DNA from: Hoylesella loescheii DSM 19665 = JCM 12249 = ATCC 15930
GTDB lineage: Bacteria > Bacteroidota > Bacteroidia > Bacteroidales > Bacteroidaceae
Assembly (NCBI RefSeq): GCF_000378085.1
Contig: NZ_KB899211.1
Coordinates: 214,071 to 278,070, forward strand
Direction of reading: 5' to 3'
DNA: 64,000 nucleotides
Below, in pieces: positions 55,205-64,000 of this stretch. The position numbers and the translations under genes were made by a program. The stretch's first letter is position 1; each line of letters starts with the position of its first letter. The notes under the pieces are model-generated. The model did no database searches. It was not told the DNA's origin and worked only from the letters and a program-made list of their open reading frames with translations.

Positions 55205-55480
55205 TGTGAGTTTATGAGATTTTAAGTTTATAAGTTTATGAGTTGGTAAGGTCGTGCGTTTTTGAGTTCATGTTTTTTTGAATTCATAACTTTAAGAGTT
55301 GCCAGTGTTTGAAATTAGCGAGAGAAGGAGTTCGCTAGTTTACTTTTCAACTCACGAATTTATAAACTAAAAAACCTACCACCGCATAAACTTATAAACA
55401 AAAAACTTACCCCCTCATAAACTTATAAGCTAAAAACTCACAACCTCATAGACCAAAATATTATAACTAAAAACAAAATA
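55205..55480. repeat. Low-complexity inverted repeat (GAGTTTATAAG words)
   Basis: The left part (55206-55270) repeats GTTTATGAG and TAAGTTTATAAG. The right part (55340-55460) repeats the complement, CTTATAAAC, with ACTCATAA. The two can pair to form a long imperfect hairpin before susC of locus 3. Related words occur at 40868-40950 and 60373-60712. Confidence 0.65.
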
Positions 55481-55488
55481 AACCAAGA

Positions 55489-58400
55489 ATGAATTGTTTA
55501 CTGCTAAACAACCGAACGAAGGTGCTCGGTTGTTGTCGACACGCTTCACGCCTAACCCTGGCATGGGGTTTGGCCAGCCTTTGCTTGCTAACCACGGCAA
55601 ATGCAATGGCCGAAAACAATCCTTTGTCACGCAACAATGGCAAACCTGAAACTAGTTTACAAAGCAACAACGCCACCGTAACAGGTACGGTGAACGATGC
55701 TAACGGCGAACCACTGGTGGGAGCAACCATCACAGCCAAGGGTTCGAGCGAAAAAGCCGTGACCGACATTGATGGGCGCTTCTTGATTAACGTACCTGTG
55801 GGAACATCGCTTACGGTGTCGTTCATCGGAATGAAAGACAAGGAGGTGGTGGCTCAGCGAAACATGACCATTACACTAGACGACAATGTGAAGATGCTCG
55901 ACGACCTCGTTGTGGTGGGTTACGGTGTGATGAAGAAGAAAGACCTTACGGGAAGTATCGCCTCGGTTGGCGCTACAGACATCGCCAACGCGCATGCCAC
56001 CAACCTTTCTACGGCTTTGCAGGGAGCGGCAGCGGGTCTTACCGTTACGCGCGACAACGGAACGCCCGATGGTAAACCGTCTTTGCTGGTGCGCGGTGTT
56101 ACCACCATCAGCGATACAAGTCCGCTAGTAATCATCGATGGCGTGCCTGGCGACATCGCCAACGTAAATCCCGACGACGTGGAGACGCTCTCTGTGCTCA
56201 AAGATGCAGCTTCGGCGGCCATCTATGGTTCGCGCGCAGCAGCCGGCGTTATACTTATCACCACCAAAAGGGCAAGAAACAACGAGATAAGCATGAACTA
56301 TTCGTTCGAGCAAGCTTTCACCAAGCCAACCGTTTTGCCTAAATATGTGGGATGGAAGCGTTTTATGCAGATGGTAAACGAAACCCATTACAACGACAAT
56401 CCTAGCGGAGGAGAATACCAAACATACGCAAAGGACTTGATAGACAATTACGAACGCAACAACGCTACTGATCCCGACAAGTATCCTATCACGCAATGGG
56501 AAGACTATCTGTTTAAAAACACGGCGTCGCAGCAAACCCATTCGCTGAGCCTTATGGGTGGAGGCAAGAACGTTCGCACCAAATTGTCGCTTCGTTACGA
56601 TAAGAACACGGGCCTATATGCCAACCGCAACTTCGAAAGATACATTGCCCGACTGAACAACGACTTGGATATCAACCCCTATTTGGAAGCGCACATAGAC
56701 GCTAACTTTGCTTATGGCAAGGTGACAACGCCTCATAACAACCCCTTTGAAAGTGGGGCGCGCAACATTCCACCCATTTATGCAGCTTATTGGCGTAACG
56801 GTAACTATGGCGACGTTAAGGACGGCGAGAACATTTTGGCCAAAATTAACGAGGGCGGAACGATAAAGACTTCCGATTATAGCATTGCCGCCAAGGGCGA
56901 ATTGGTGGTGAAACCGCTGAAAGGACTACGCATATCGCTGGTGGCAGCACCCAACTTCACCTTCCATAACGTGAAAGACTTTAATAAGGAGGTGACTTAC
57001 ACGCGTGCCGACGATCCAAATACGCCGGCAGGACATGTGGGCGGGTTCCGCACCACCTCGCTAACTGAGACGCGAAACACCCACTACGACATCACCACAC
57101 AGGCTTTGGCCAACTACACACACGACTTCGGATTGCACAGCCTCACAGCAATGGCAGGTTTCGAATACTATTATATGCGCGACGAAAACCTGTGGGCAAG
57201 TGGCGATAAGTTCCAACTCTCCAGCTTCCCTTATCTTGATCTCTCGCCGAGAGATGGCAGAAACAACGGCGGAAATGCCCTCGAATACTCTTATCGTTCG
57301 GCTTTCGCACGCGTAAACTATGCTTACGCCAATCGTTATCTGCTCGAAGCCAACATACGTTACGATGGTTCGTCACGTTTCCACAAAGATTATCGTTGGG
57401 CAACATTCCCTTCGGTATCGGCTGGTTGGGTTATTTCGGAAGAGAATTTCTTTAAAGACAACGTACGTTGGATGGACCATCTGAAGCTGCGCGCTTCTTA
57501 CGGTCAGCTGGGTAACGAACGTATCGGCAGCTATTACCCCTATCAATCGTCCATTAGGTTTGGTTCGGCCTTGCTGCTTAACGGCACAACGCCCGTAACC
57601 GTACCCTCTGCGGCACAAGTGAAGTATGCCGTTAAGGACATCACTTGGGAAACAACCGAAACGTGGGACGTGGGTTTTGATGCCCGTTTGCTTGATGCCC
57701 GCCTCGGTATAACCTTCGATTACTACCGCAAGAAAACTCGCGACATGCTCTTGCCTGTGCAAATCCCCATCTTCTTGGGTTACGAAAACCCCGACGTTAA
57801 CGCTGGCGACATGCACACTAACGGCTTCGACCTGGAGCTAAGATGGCGACATAGCATAGGAAAGGTGGACTATTGGGCCGCACTTAACCTCTCTGACTAT
57901 ACCTCGACTATGGGTAACATGCGCGGAACCGAGTTTACCGGCGTGAAAATAAACCGCGAAGGCAGTGAGTTTATGAACTGGTACGGATACGTTTGCGATG
58001 GAATTTACCAGACGCAAGAGGAGGTTGACAACTCGCCGAAGCTTAACAACAACGTAACGGTTGGTGATTTGAAGTATCGCGACATATCGGGTCCCGATGG
58101 AAAGCCCGACGGAAAGATCTCGGCAGAGTACGACCGCGTACCGCTTAAAGGTTCGTTGCCCCACTTTATCTATGGCCTTAACCTCGGCGCAGCCTATAAT
58201 GGTTTCGACTTTAACGTAAGTTTCCAAGGCGTGGGCAAACAATGGAGCCGCAAAACGCCTGTGATGGTAGAAGGATTGGTGAACAACTGGACCAACTTCC
58301 CCGAACTAATCGACGGCCGTTATTGGAGCAAATACAACACACCAGAGCAAAACGCCGCGGCCGAATATCCTCGATTGACCGACACGAGCCGTGCAAACAA

Positions 58401-58644
58401 CTACACCATGAGCGATTTTTGGCTGTTCAATGGTTGGTATCTGCGTTGCAAGAACATCACGCTGGGCTACACCCTGCCCAAGAACATCACCCAGAAGGCA
58501 CTGCTTAAGCAAGTGCGCGTGTATCTCTCGGCCAACGACCTCTTTGCTATCAGCAACTATCCAAAGGGCTGGGACCCCGAAGTAACCGACAACGGTTACC
58601 CCATCATGCGTTCGCTGATGTTCGGACTTAACGTAAACTTCTAA
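55489..58644 (+). CDS. SusC/RagA-family TonB-dependent transporter (locus 3)
   Basis: 1051 aa. A long N-terminus (about 1-45) contains the export signal ending ANAMAE. Then come a carboxypeptidase-regulatory-like domain (VTGTVNDANGEPLVGAT), DDLVVVGYG, the plug (with AAIYGSRAAAGVILITT) and a barrel ending MFGLNVNF. It pairs with the SusD encoded 15 nt downstream. Downstream genes encode a FAD oxidoreductase and an endonuclease/exonuclease/phosphatase-fold protein. The transported compound is unknown. No promoter was assigned; the leader is low-complexity. Confidence 0.96.
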   Translation: MNCLLLNNRTKVLGCCRHASRLTLAWGLASLCLLTTANAMAENNPLSRNNGKPETSLQSNNATVTGTVNDANGEPLVGATITAKGSSEKAVTDIDGRFLINVPVGTSLTVSFIGMKDKEVVAQRNMTITLDDNVKMLDDLVVVGYGVMKKKDLTGSIASVGATDIANAHATNLSTALQGAAAGLTVTRDNGTPDGKPSLLVRGVTTISDTSPLVIIDGVPGDIANVNPDDVETLSVLKDAASAAIYGSRAAAGVILITTKRARNNEISMNYSFEQAFTKPTVLPKYVGWKRFMQMVNETHYNDNPSGGEYQTYAKDLIDNYERNNATDPDKYPITQWEDYLFKNTASQQTHSLSLMGGGKNVRTKLSLRYDKNTGLYANRNFERYIARLNNDLDINPYLEAHIDANFAYGKVTTPHNNPFESGARNIPPIYAAYWRNGNYGDVKDGENILAKINEGGTIKTSDYSIAAKGELVVKPLKGLRISLVAAPNFTFHNVKDFNKEVTYTRADDPNTPAGHVGGFRTTSLTETRNTHYDITTQALANYTHDFGLHSLTAMAGFEYYYMRDENLWASGDKFQLSSFPYLDLSPRDGRNNGGNALEYSYRSAFARVNYAYANRYLLEANIRYDGSSRFHKDYRWATFPSVSAGWVISEENFFKDNVRWMDHLKLRASYGQLGNERIGSYYPYQSSIRFGSALLLNGTTPVTVPSAAQVKYAVKDITWETTETWDVGFDARLLDARLGITFDYYRKKTRDMLLPVQIPIFLGYENPDVNAGDMHTNGFDLELRWRHSIGKVDYWAALNLSDYTSTMGNMRGTEFTGVKINREGSEFMNWYGYVCDGIYQTQEEVDNSPKLNNNVTVGDLKYRDISGPDGKPDGKISAEYDRVPLKGSLPHFIYGLNLGAAYNGFDFNVSFQGVGKQWSRKTPVMVEGLVNNWTNFPELIDGRYWSKYNTPEQNAAAEYPRLTDTSRANNYTMSDFWLFNGWYLRCKNITLGYTLPKNITQKALLKQVRVYLSANDLFAISNYPKGWDPEVTDNGYPIMRSLMFGLNVNF

Positions 58645-58659
58645 ACAATCGACAGAAAA

Positions 58660-60372
58660 ATGAAACGCAATTTCATCAGAAACATATTCGCGGCAGCACT
58701 TATCTTCGCAGCCACCGCTTGCCACGACCTCGATCTTAACCCGCTTTCGTCGGCCGCTTCGGGTAACTGGTATCGCGACCTACAGCAGATTGAGATGGCA
58801 CTTAACACCTTAGACTCGGCCAAATTCTGGCGAGCCGATGGCGATAACCAAACCGATTGGAGTGACGATGCTGTGTATCGTAACGCGCTTACCGAGATGG
58901 AGAACGCCACGCTGACCAGTAGTTATCACCTGGTTCAAACCTATTGGCGACTGAACTATCAGATGATTTCCTACGCCAACACCATCCTTAACCGCTACGA
59001 AACGGCTTTGCACAATGGTGCCAACAAGGAAAAGCTGATGCAATATGTGGGCGAGGCACACTTTTATAGGGCTGTTGCCTACGGCCGCTTGCTGTGTAAG
59101 TATGGCGATGTGCCGTATGTAACCAACGAAATAAGCATTGACGAAGCCTTGAATAAAACCCGCGACAGTAAGGAAATGGTGCTAAAGCATGCCTACGAAG
59201 ACTTCGATAAGGCCATCGAATTACTGCCTAACTCGTATTCGGGTCTGCAACGCATCACCAAAGGGGCAGCTCTAGCCCTCAAGGCACGTACTGCACTCTA
59301 CCTGTCCGACTATAAAACGGCGGCCGAAGCAGCTAAGGCGGTGATGGATCTTGGTGTGTATCAACTGCACCCAAGCTATTCCGACCTCTTCTTGCAGAAG
59401 ACTCGCACCTCCACGGAGTTCATTTTTACGCTCTCCCGTTCGCTCTCGCTCGATTATAACGTGCTTAAAGGCAACGGCGTTTACCACAGGCTGCCCCGTA
59501 ATGCAGGAGGTTGGGCTGGTCGCGAACCCTCTTGGCAACTGCTGGCGGCATATACCTGCACCGACGGATTGCCCATAGACAAGTCGCCGTTGTTCAATCC
59601 GCGTAAGCCATTCCTCAATCGCGACCCGCGTTGTACGGCCACCATCGTGCCCTTCGACTCTGTTTTCCTGGGCTATGTATATAGTCCTTCGCCTGCCGAT
59701 TCATTGGTATTGAACGTCGGTACGGGTAAAATGGTGCGCAATCAAGATACGCGCATTGTTGCAACCCATGCTCCTTACAACGGCTTGGTTTGGAAAAAAG
59801 GTATCGACGAGAGCTGGATTGCCAACAAATACATCGTTGAAAGTCCACAAATCATTGTGCGCTATGCCGACGTGTTGTTGATGTACGCCGAAGCAAAGAT
59901 TGAGTTGGGCGAGATAGACCAAAGCGTTGTAGATGCCATGAATGCCGTTAGGGCTCGCGCCTACGGCGTGTCGGCTGCCGAAACAACCAAATATCCCGCC
60001 TTTACCATTAAGGGACAAGACGAGATGCGCCTTGACTTGCGCACGGAAAGACGCATGGAATTGGCGGGCGAAGACCTGCGATTTGCCGACCTTGTGCGTT
60101 GGAGATTGGCCGAAGTGGCACTCAACCGCAAACAATATGGCATACTCGACCCCGCCAAAGAGTGTCTGGAAAAACTGGTACATGCCAACAAATGGTTCTG
60201 GCCCACAACGCCTAAGATAGACCAATATGGACTGCCCGACTTCGCAGAGATGGAAGCCACGGGCTTGATACGCGTGCTTTCGGAACGCAAGTGGGATAAC
60301 CGACAATACCTTTGGCCGCTTCCCGAGAAGGAAGTGAAGATTGGAAAGGTTACCCAAAACCCTGGATATTAA
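58660..60372 (+). CDS. SusD/RagB-family lipoprotein (locus 3)
   Basis: 570 aa. The lipobox is ATAC (Cys21), followed by HDLDLNPLS. SusD-type helices include GEAHFYRAVAYGRLLCKYGDVP, and the C-terminal RTERRMELAGEDLRFADLVRW matches the family end motif. It starts 15 nt after susC. Surface ligand capture for locus 3. Confidence 0.95.
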   Translation: MKRNFIRNIFAAALIFAATACHDLDLNPLSSAASGNWYRDLQQIEMALNTLDSAKFWRADGDNQTDWSDDAVYRNALTEMENATLTSSYHLVQTYWRLNYQMISYANTILNRYETALHNGANKEKLMQYVGEAHFYRAVAYGRLLCKYGDVPYVTNEISIDEALNKTRDSKEMVLKHAYEDFDKAIELLPNSYSGLQRITKGAALALKARTALYLSDYKTAAEAAKAVMDLGVYQLHPSYSDLFLQKTRTSTEFIFTLSRSLSLDYNVLKGNGVYHRLPRNAGGWAGREPSWQLLAAYTCTDGLPIDKSPLFNPRKPFLNRDPRCTATIVPFDSVFLGYVYSPSPADSLVLNVGTGKMVRNQDTRIVATHAPYNGLVWKKGIDESWIANKYIVESPQIIVRYADVLLMYAEAKIELGEIDQSVVDAMNAVRARAYGVSAAETTKYPAFTIKGQDEMRLDLRTERRMELAGEDLRFADLVRWRLAEVALNRKQYGILDPAKECLEKLVHANKWFWPTTPKIDQYGLPDFAEMEATGLIRVLSERKWDNRQYLWPLPEKEVKIGKVTQNPGY

Positions 60373-60712
60373 GCCTAGTTTTAAGTTATTGAGTTTTGAG
60401 TAGGTAAGTTATGGAGTTTATGGGTTGGTAAGTTCTTTGGGTTATTGGGTTTATGAGCTTTCGAATGCTTGTGTTCGCATACCGAGTGTATTCATCTCAT
60501 ACAGCCCACAGACCAAAAGTCTACGTCCTGAGATTCAAAGGATGTTAGATGTTTGAAGCGCTTACCAATTCATAAACTTACCAACTCAAAGCTCAATAAC
60601 TTACCAACTCACAAGCTGATAAGCTCCCCAACTCACAAACTCAATAACTTCCCAACTTATAAACTCCTCAACTCCCCAGCTCGATAACTTATCCACTCAT
60701 AAACTCAACATA
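60373..60712. repeat. Low-complexity inverted repeat (TTGAGTTTATGG words)
   Basis: The left part (60380-60460) repeats AGTTATTGAGTTTTGAG and TTATGGGTTGGTAAG. The right part (60565-60712) repeats CATAAACTTACCAACTC and CAATAACTTCCC. They are complementary in bulk. It lies inside the locus-3 operon between susD and the oxidoreductase, so it might lower downstream expression. Confidence 0.65.
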
Positions 60713-60713
60713 C

Positions 60714-62813
60714 ATGAGAGCAACACGATTTCTTGCCCTTGCGCTGCTTGTTGCAGCGTGGTTGGCCAAGCCCCTTGCCGCCGCTAACATTTGGATTGAG
60801 GCCGAAAGCTTCGAACAAAAAGGCGGATGGCAGGTAGACCAACAAATGATTGAGGGGATGGGGTCGCCTTATCTCATCGCCCACGGACTGGGAACGCCCG
60901 TAAAAGACGCCCTCACGAACGTGAGAATTGATACTGCGGCAACCTACAACGTGTATGTTCGAACCTACAATTGGACTGCGCCATGGCACGCTGCAACGGG
61001 TCCTGGCGGGTTCAAAGTGGCCATTAATGGCAAACGCTTGCCTGTAACCGTAGGCCAAACGGGCGACCGATGGCAATGGCAAAAGGCCGGAACGGTGAAC
61101 CTTAAACGAGGTATGGCCACACTGGCGCTATGCGATCTCACTGGCTTCGATGGTCGGTGCGACGCCATTTGCCTCAGCTCATCACCCGTTGCACCACCTG
61201 AGGGGCACGAAGACCTAAGAAGGTACCGCGACAAGATGTTGAAAACAGGCCAACGTATGCGTTCGGCAGGCGTGTTCGACCTCGTTGTTGTGGGTGGCGG
61301 AGTCGCAGGGATGAGTGCCGCCGTGGCTGCTGCAAGGCTTGGTTTGAAGGTGGCATTGGTGCAAGATCGCCCTGTTTTGGGCGGCAATAACAGTTCGGAG
61401 GTGCGCGTGCATCTTGGCGGACGCATCAACACTGGCAAGTATCCGCGGTTGGGCGACCTGCAAAAAGAGTTCGGTCCCACGCTGGAAGGAAACGCCATGC
61501 CTGCCGAAAATTATGCCGACGACCGCAAGTTGAAGTTCGTGAAGGCCGAACCCAACGTCTCGCTTTTCCTCAATCACCATGTCTGTGGTGTCCAAATGCA
61601 GGGTCAACACATACCCATGACTAAGCTTTTGCCCGCATTACAGCCCTCGACAATACCGCCCAAGTCTGGTCAAAATGCCTCTTCCATCTCCGATTTTGCC
61701 CCAAATGTAACCGAAACTAGCGCAAAATGCGAGGGAGAAATGCAGCCGTTGGCAGCTAACGAAGCCAACAAGCCCGAAGCAAATAGGCTGATTAACCGCG
61801 ACAACACCATTGCAGCCGTGATCGCGAAGAATGTACTTACGGGCGAAGAACTGCGCTTCGAGGCGCCGCTCTTTGCCGATTGCACGGGTGATGCCACACT
61901 TGGTGTGCTGGCAGGGGCGATGTATACCATCGGTCGAGAATCGAAATCGGACTTTGGAGAAGACCTTGCACCGCAGCAAGCAGACGATATGACGATGGGC
62001 GTTTCAATGCAATGGTACGCCAAGAAAAAAGATAAGGCCACGACATTCCCCCTCTTCGAATACGGCATTAGCTTTAACGAGCAAACCGCCGAGAAGCGTT
62101 TGAAGGGCGAATGGACATGGGAAACGGGACTGAACAGTCGCATCGTGGATAATTTGGAACGTGTGCGCGACTATGGTATGCTGGTGGTTTACTCCAATTG
62201 GAGCTTCCTCAAGAACCGTAGTAAAGACCGTCGACGCTACGAACGACAACAACTGGATTGGCTGGCATACGTGGCTGGCAAGCGCGAATCGCGTCGATTG
62301 CTGGGCGATTACGTGTTGAGCGAACAAGACATCGTGAAGAATATGCCCCACGAAGATGCTACCTTCACCACCACTTGGAGCATAGACCTGCACTATCCCG
62401 ATACGATTAACGCTCGAAACTTCGCTACTGGTCCTTTCAAAGCCATCTCGCGACAGCGCGTAATCTATCCTTACGCCGTGCCATACCGCTGTCTTTACTC
62501 GCGCAATGTAAGCAACCTCTTCATGGCTGGACGAAATATCAGCGTTACACATGTGGCTCTTGGTTCGGTGCGCGTTATGCGAACAACGGGCATGATGGGC
62601 GAAGTGGTGGGTATGGCAGCTTCTGTTTGCCATGTCAACAGGGCTTACCCGCGTCAGGTTTACACCCATTTCTTGCCCCAACTGCAAGCCCTCATGGAGC
62701 GCGGAGTGGGTAATGCCAACCTGCCCAACAACCAAAACTACAACGAAGGATGGGTGCTTGAACAACCGCCACGGATCGAAAGCAAACACGTAGACCAAGA
62801 ACAGGATGAATAA
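60714..62813 (+). CDS. Secreted FAD-dependent oxidoreductase with N-terminal carbohydrate-binding-like domain
   Basis: 699 aa. The signal peptide spans about 1-24. A beta domain (about 25-155, IWIEAESFEQKGGW, YVRTYNW) resembles galactose-binding-like modules. A FAD_oxidored-type domain follows with GGGVAGMSAAVAAARLG (GxGxxG at 194-199), LGGNNSSEVRVHLGG, and APLFADCTGDATLG. An unusual polar insertion of about 65 residues (about 295-360) sits between the strands HVCGVQM and NTIAAVIA. It probably oxidises a sugar or related alcohol captured by the SusCD pair. Substrate is unknown. Start chosen for the signal peptide. Confidence 0.88.
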   Translation: MRATRFLALALLVAAWLAKPLAAANIWIEAESFEQKGGWQVDQQMIEGMGSPYLIAHGLGTPVKDALTNVRIDTAATYNVYVRTYNWTAPWHAATGPGGFKVAINGKRLPVTVGQTGDRWQWQKAGTVNLKRGMATLALCDLTGFDGRCDAICLSSSPVAPPEGHEDLRRYRDKMLKTGQRMRSAGVFDLVVVGGGVAGMSAAVAAARLGLKVALVQDRPVLGGNNSSEVRVHLGGRINTGKYPRLGDLQKEFGPTLEGNAMPAENYADDRKLKFVKAEPNVSLFLNHHVCGVQMQGQHIPMTKLLPALQPSTIPPKSGQNASSISDFAPNVTETSAKCEGEMQPLAANEANKPEANRLINRDNTIAAVIAKNVLTGEELRFEAPLFADCTGDATLGVLAGAMYTIGRESKSDFGEDLAPQQADDMTMGVSMQWYAKKKDKATTFPLFEYGISFNEQTAEKRLKGEWTWETGLNSRIVDNLERVRDYGMLVVYSNWSFLKNRSKDRRRYERQQLDWLAYVAGKRESRRLLGDYVLSEQDIVKNMPHEDATFTTTWSIDLHYPDTINARNFATGPFKAISRQRVIYPYAVPYRCLYSRNVSNLFMAGRNISVTHVALGSVRVMRTTGMMGEVVGMAASVCHVNRAYPRQVYTHFLPQLQALMERGVGNANLPNNQNYNEGWVLEQPPRIESKHVDQEQDE

Positions 62814-62817
62814 AGCC

Positions 62818-62855
62818 TCACCCCCCAGCCCCTCTCCAAGAGGCGAGGGGAGTGA
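62818..62855 (+). repeat. REP-like GC-rich palindrome after the oxidoreductase gene
   Basis: CCCC and CCCCTCTCC on the left, with GAGGGG at the right, form a 6-bp stem or more. It shares CCCCTCTCC with the hairpin at 29107-29140. Confidence 0.5.
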
Positions 62856-63060
62856 TGTGTCTTGTGAATTTGATGCCAAACAACCAGCTGAAAAAGTGGA
62901 AGGGTGAAAGAATGGAAAGGTGAAAAGATGGCCAAGGCTGGCCAACTTGTAAACTCGTGAACTTGGAAAAAGGTGAAACGTCTGTTTTCCTTTCTTCACG
63001 TGTTTCCCCTTTAAAAGCCTGTTCTTCTGTCAAAGAGCTCAATATAAATTATATAATGCA

Positions 63061-64000
63061 ATGAAAAAACTAGTTATTGCCCTGCTGCTGGCCGCCTTTG
63101 CCTGCACGGCCACAGCACAAAAGACTGCGCAAAGCGCAACAAAGCGGGCCGTTCAGTTCACCGTTCTGCAATGGAATATCTGGCAGGAAGGCACGCTCAT
63201 ACCAGGCGGTTTTGAAGCCATCGTGAACGAATTGGCACATTTGCAGCCCGATTTCGTTACGCTTAGCGAGGTGCGCAACTACAATGATGTGGACTTTACG
63301 CACATGCTGTGTCAGGCATTGAAAGAGAAAGGTCTCACCTATTATTCGTTCCGCAGCAAGGATTCGGGACTGCTTAGCAAGCATCCCATCATCGATTGGA
63401 CACCCGTTTTCCCCGAAAACCGCGACCATGGAAGCATCTATAAGCTCGTGTCGAAGGTTCAAGGCGTTGAAGTGGCCGTATATACGGGTCACCTAGACTA
63501 TCTTGACTGTGCCTATTATAACGTGCGTGGCTACGACGGCAACACCTTTAAGGAGACCAAGAAGCCCGAAACCATCGAAGAGGTGTTGCGCCTTAACGAC
63601 CTGTCTTGGCGCGATAACGCCGTGCAGATATTCCTTAACGAGGCTCGCCACGATATTGCAGCAGGACGCTGCGTGGTGTTTGGTGGCGACTTCAACGAAC
63701 CCTCGCACCTCGATTGGATACATGCCACGGCCAATCTTTACGACCACAACGGCATGGCCATTCCTTGGACGGTGTCGACTATGCTGCACAGAGAGGGCTT
63801 TAAGGATAGCTATCGAGAACTATACCCCAACCCCGTAACCCATCCAGGCTTCACCTATCCTTGCTTTAACATAGCGGCCGACATCTCAAAGCTTACTTGG
63901 GCGCCCAAGGCAGACGAACGTGAGCGCATAGACCTTATATATTTTAAGGGCAATGGCATGCAAGTAGACCAAGCACAGGTATTCGGTCCCAACGTCTGCG
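63061..64000 (+). CDS. Secreted endonuclease/exonuclease/phosphatase-family protein (partial, cut at the right edge)
   Basis: An open frame from ATG 63061 runs to the window end (313 codons, no stop). The signal peptide is about 1-20 (KKLVIALLLAAFACTATAQ). Fold motifs are FTVLQWNIWQEG (Asn metal site), FVTLSEVRNYN (catalytic Glu), VAVYTGHLDY, and VVFGGDFNEPSHLDW (Asp/Asn pair). EEP enzymes hydrolyse phosphodiesters or phosphates. A secreted member beside SusCD and a FAD oxidoreductase may release phosphate or process an alkyl or sugar phosphate. It is last in the visible part of the locus-3 cluster, 247 nt after the oxidoreductase. Confidence 0.88.
   Translation, partial: MKKLVIALLLAAFACTATAQKTAQSATKRAVQFTVLQWNIWQEGTLIPGGFEAIVNELAHLQPDFVTLSEVRNYNDVDFTHMLCQALKEKGLTYYSFRSKDSGLLSKHPIIDWTPVFPENRDHGSIYKLVSKVQGVEVAVYTGHLDYLDCAYYNVRGYDGNTFKETKKPETIEEVLRLNDLSWRDNAVQIFLNEARHDIAAGRCVVFGGDFNEPSHLDWIHATANLYDHNGMAIPWTVSTMLHREGFKDSYRELYPNPVTHPGFTYPCFNIAADISKLTWAPKADERERIDLIYFKGNGMQVDQAQVFGPNVC

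Noticed and set aside
36370-62143. Many long ORFs antisense to susC, susD, frdA, topA and the protease
   Set aside because: They are shadows of real genes: no signal motifs or domains in their translation, while the opposite strand encodes clear families.

Overview
The window looks like a chromosome segment from a Bacteroidales bacterium, most likely Prevotella or a close relative. The evidence is three SusC/SusD pairs, Bacteroidetes-type promoters (TTTG or TTG about 20 nt upstream of TAnnTTTG), a three-subunit frdCAB succinate dehydrogenase/fumarate reductase, SpeA, DUF4843 and PKD-like lipoproteins, and a type II-C CRISPR system. No rRNA, tRNA or prophage was seen. The species assignment is inference.

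Layout. 1-5.3 kb holds the end of a CRISPR array (one full repeat at the left edge), cas2, cas1, a compact cas9 of 1231 aa, and a divergent tracrRNA with a visible promoter, anti-repeat and terminator. 5.3-6.4 kb is gene-free and carries two MITE-like elements around one copy of a 96-bp repeat. 6.5-18.4 kb is a minus-strand nutrient-uptake operon (susC, susD, DUF4843, PKD-like lipoprotein, secreted protein) followed by an M16 metallopeptidase. It is divergent from a membrane TPR protein with a C-terminal HTH (19.4-20.9 kb) that probably regulates it, then two TlpA-like thioredoxin-fold proteins. 24.4-26.0 kb is an acyl carrier protein plus AMP-forming ligase pair. 26.2-29.1 kb holds a small lipoprotein, a TetR regulator with a double operator and an Acg-type nitroreductase-fold protein. 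29.8-34.8 kb is the housekeeping set topA-aroK-speA. 35.0-40.2 kb is a stand-alone susCD pair. 40.3-43.9 kb holds a LOG-family protein and an unrecognised AT-rich two-gene module. 44.0-47.9 kb is frdCAB. 48.4-52.9 kb holds a Tricorn-like S41 protease and a WYL regulator. 53.9-55.2 kb holds Hsp20 and a YbjQ-family protein. 55.5-64 kb is a third susCD locus with a secreted FAD oxidoreductase and an endonuclease/exonuclease/phosphatase-fold protein cut by the window edge.

The most striking signal lies outside the genes. Five intergenic copies of one element share the same frame: four TTCCA-N7-TGGAA dyads at an exact 22-bp period, 96 bp overall. They start at 5651, 18727, 29316, 41089 and 53234, so successive copies are 13.1, 10.6, 11.8 and 12.1 kb apart. 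They occur between tandem, divergent and convergent genes alike, which fits a chromosome-scale or protein-binding role better than a promoter role. A second, different 22-bp tandem repeat lies at 35034-35137. Other signals are inverted MITE-like elements beside the CRISPR locus, low-complexity inverted repeats between genes, and a TlpA paralogue that has lost its nucleophilic cysteine.
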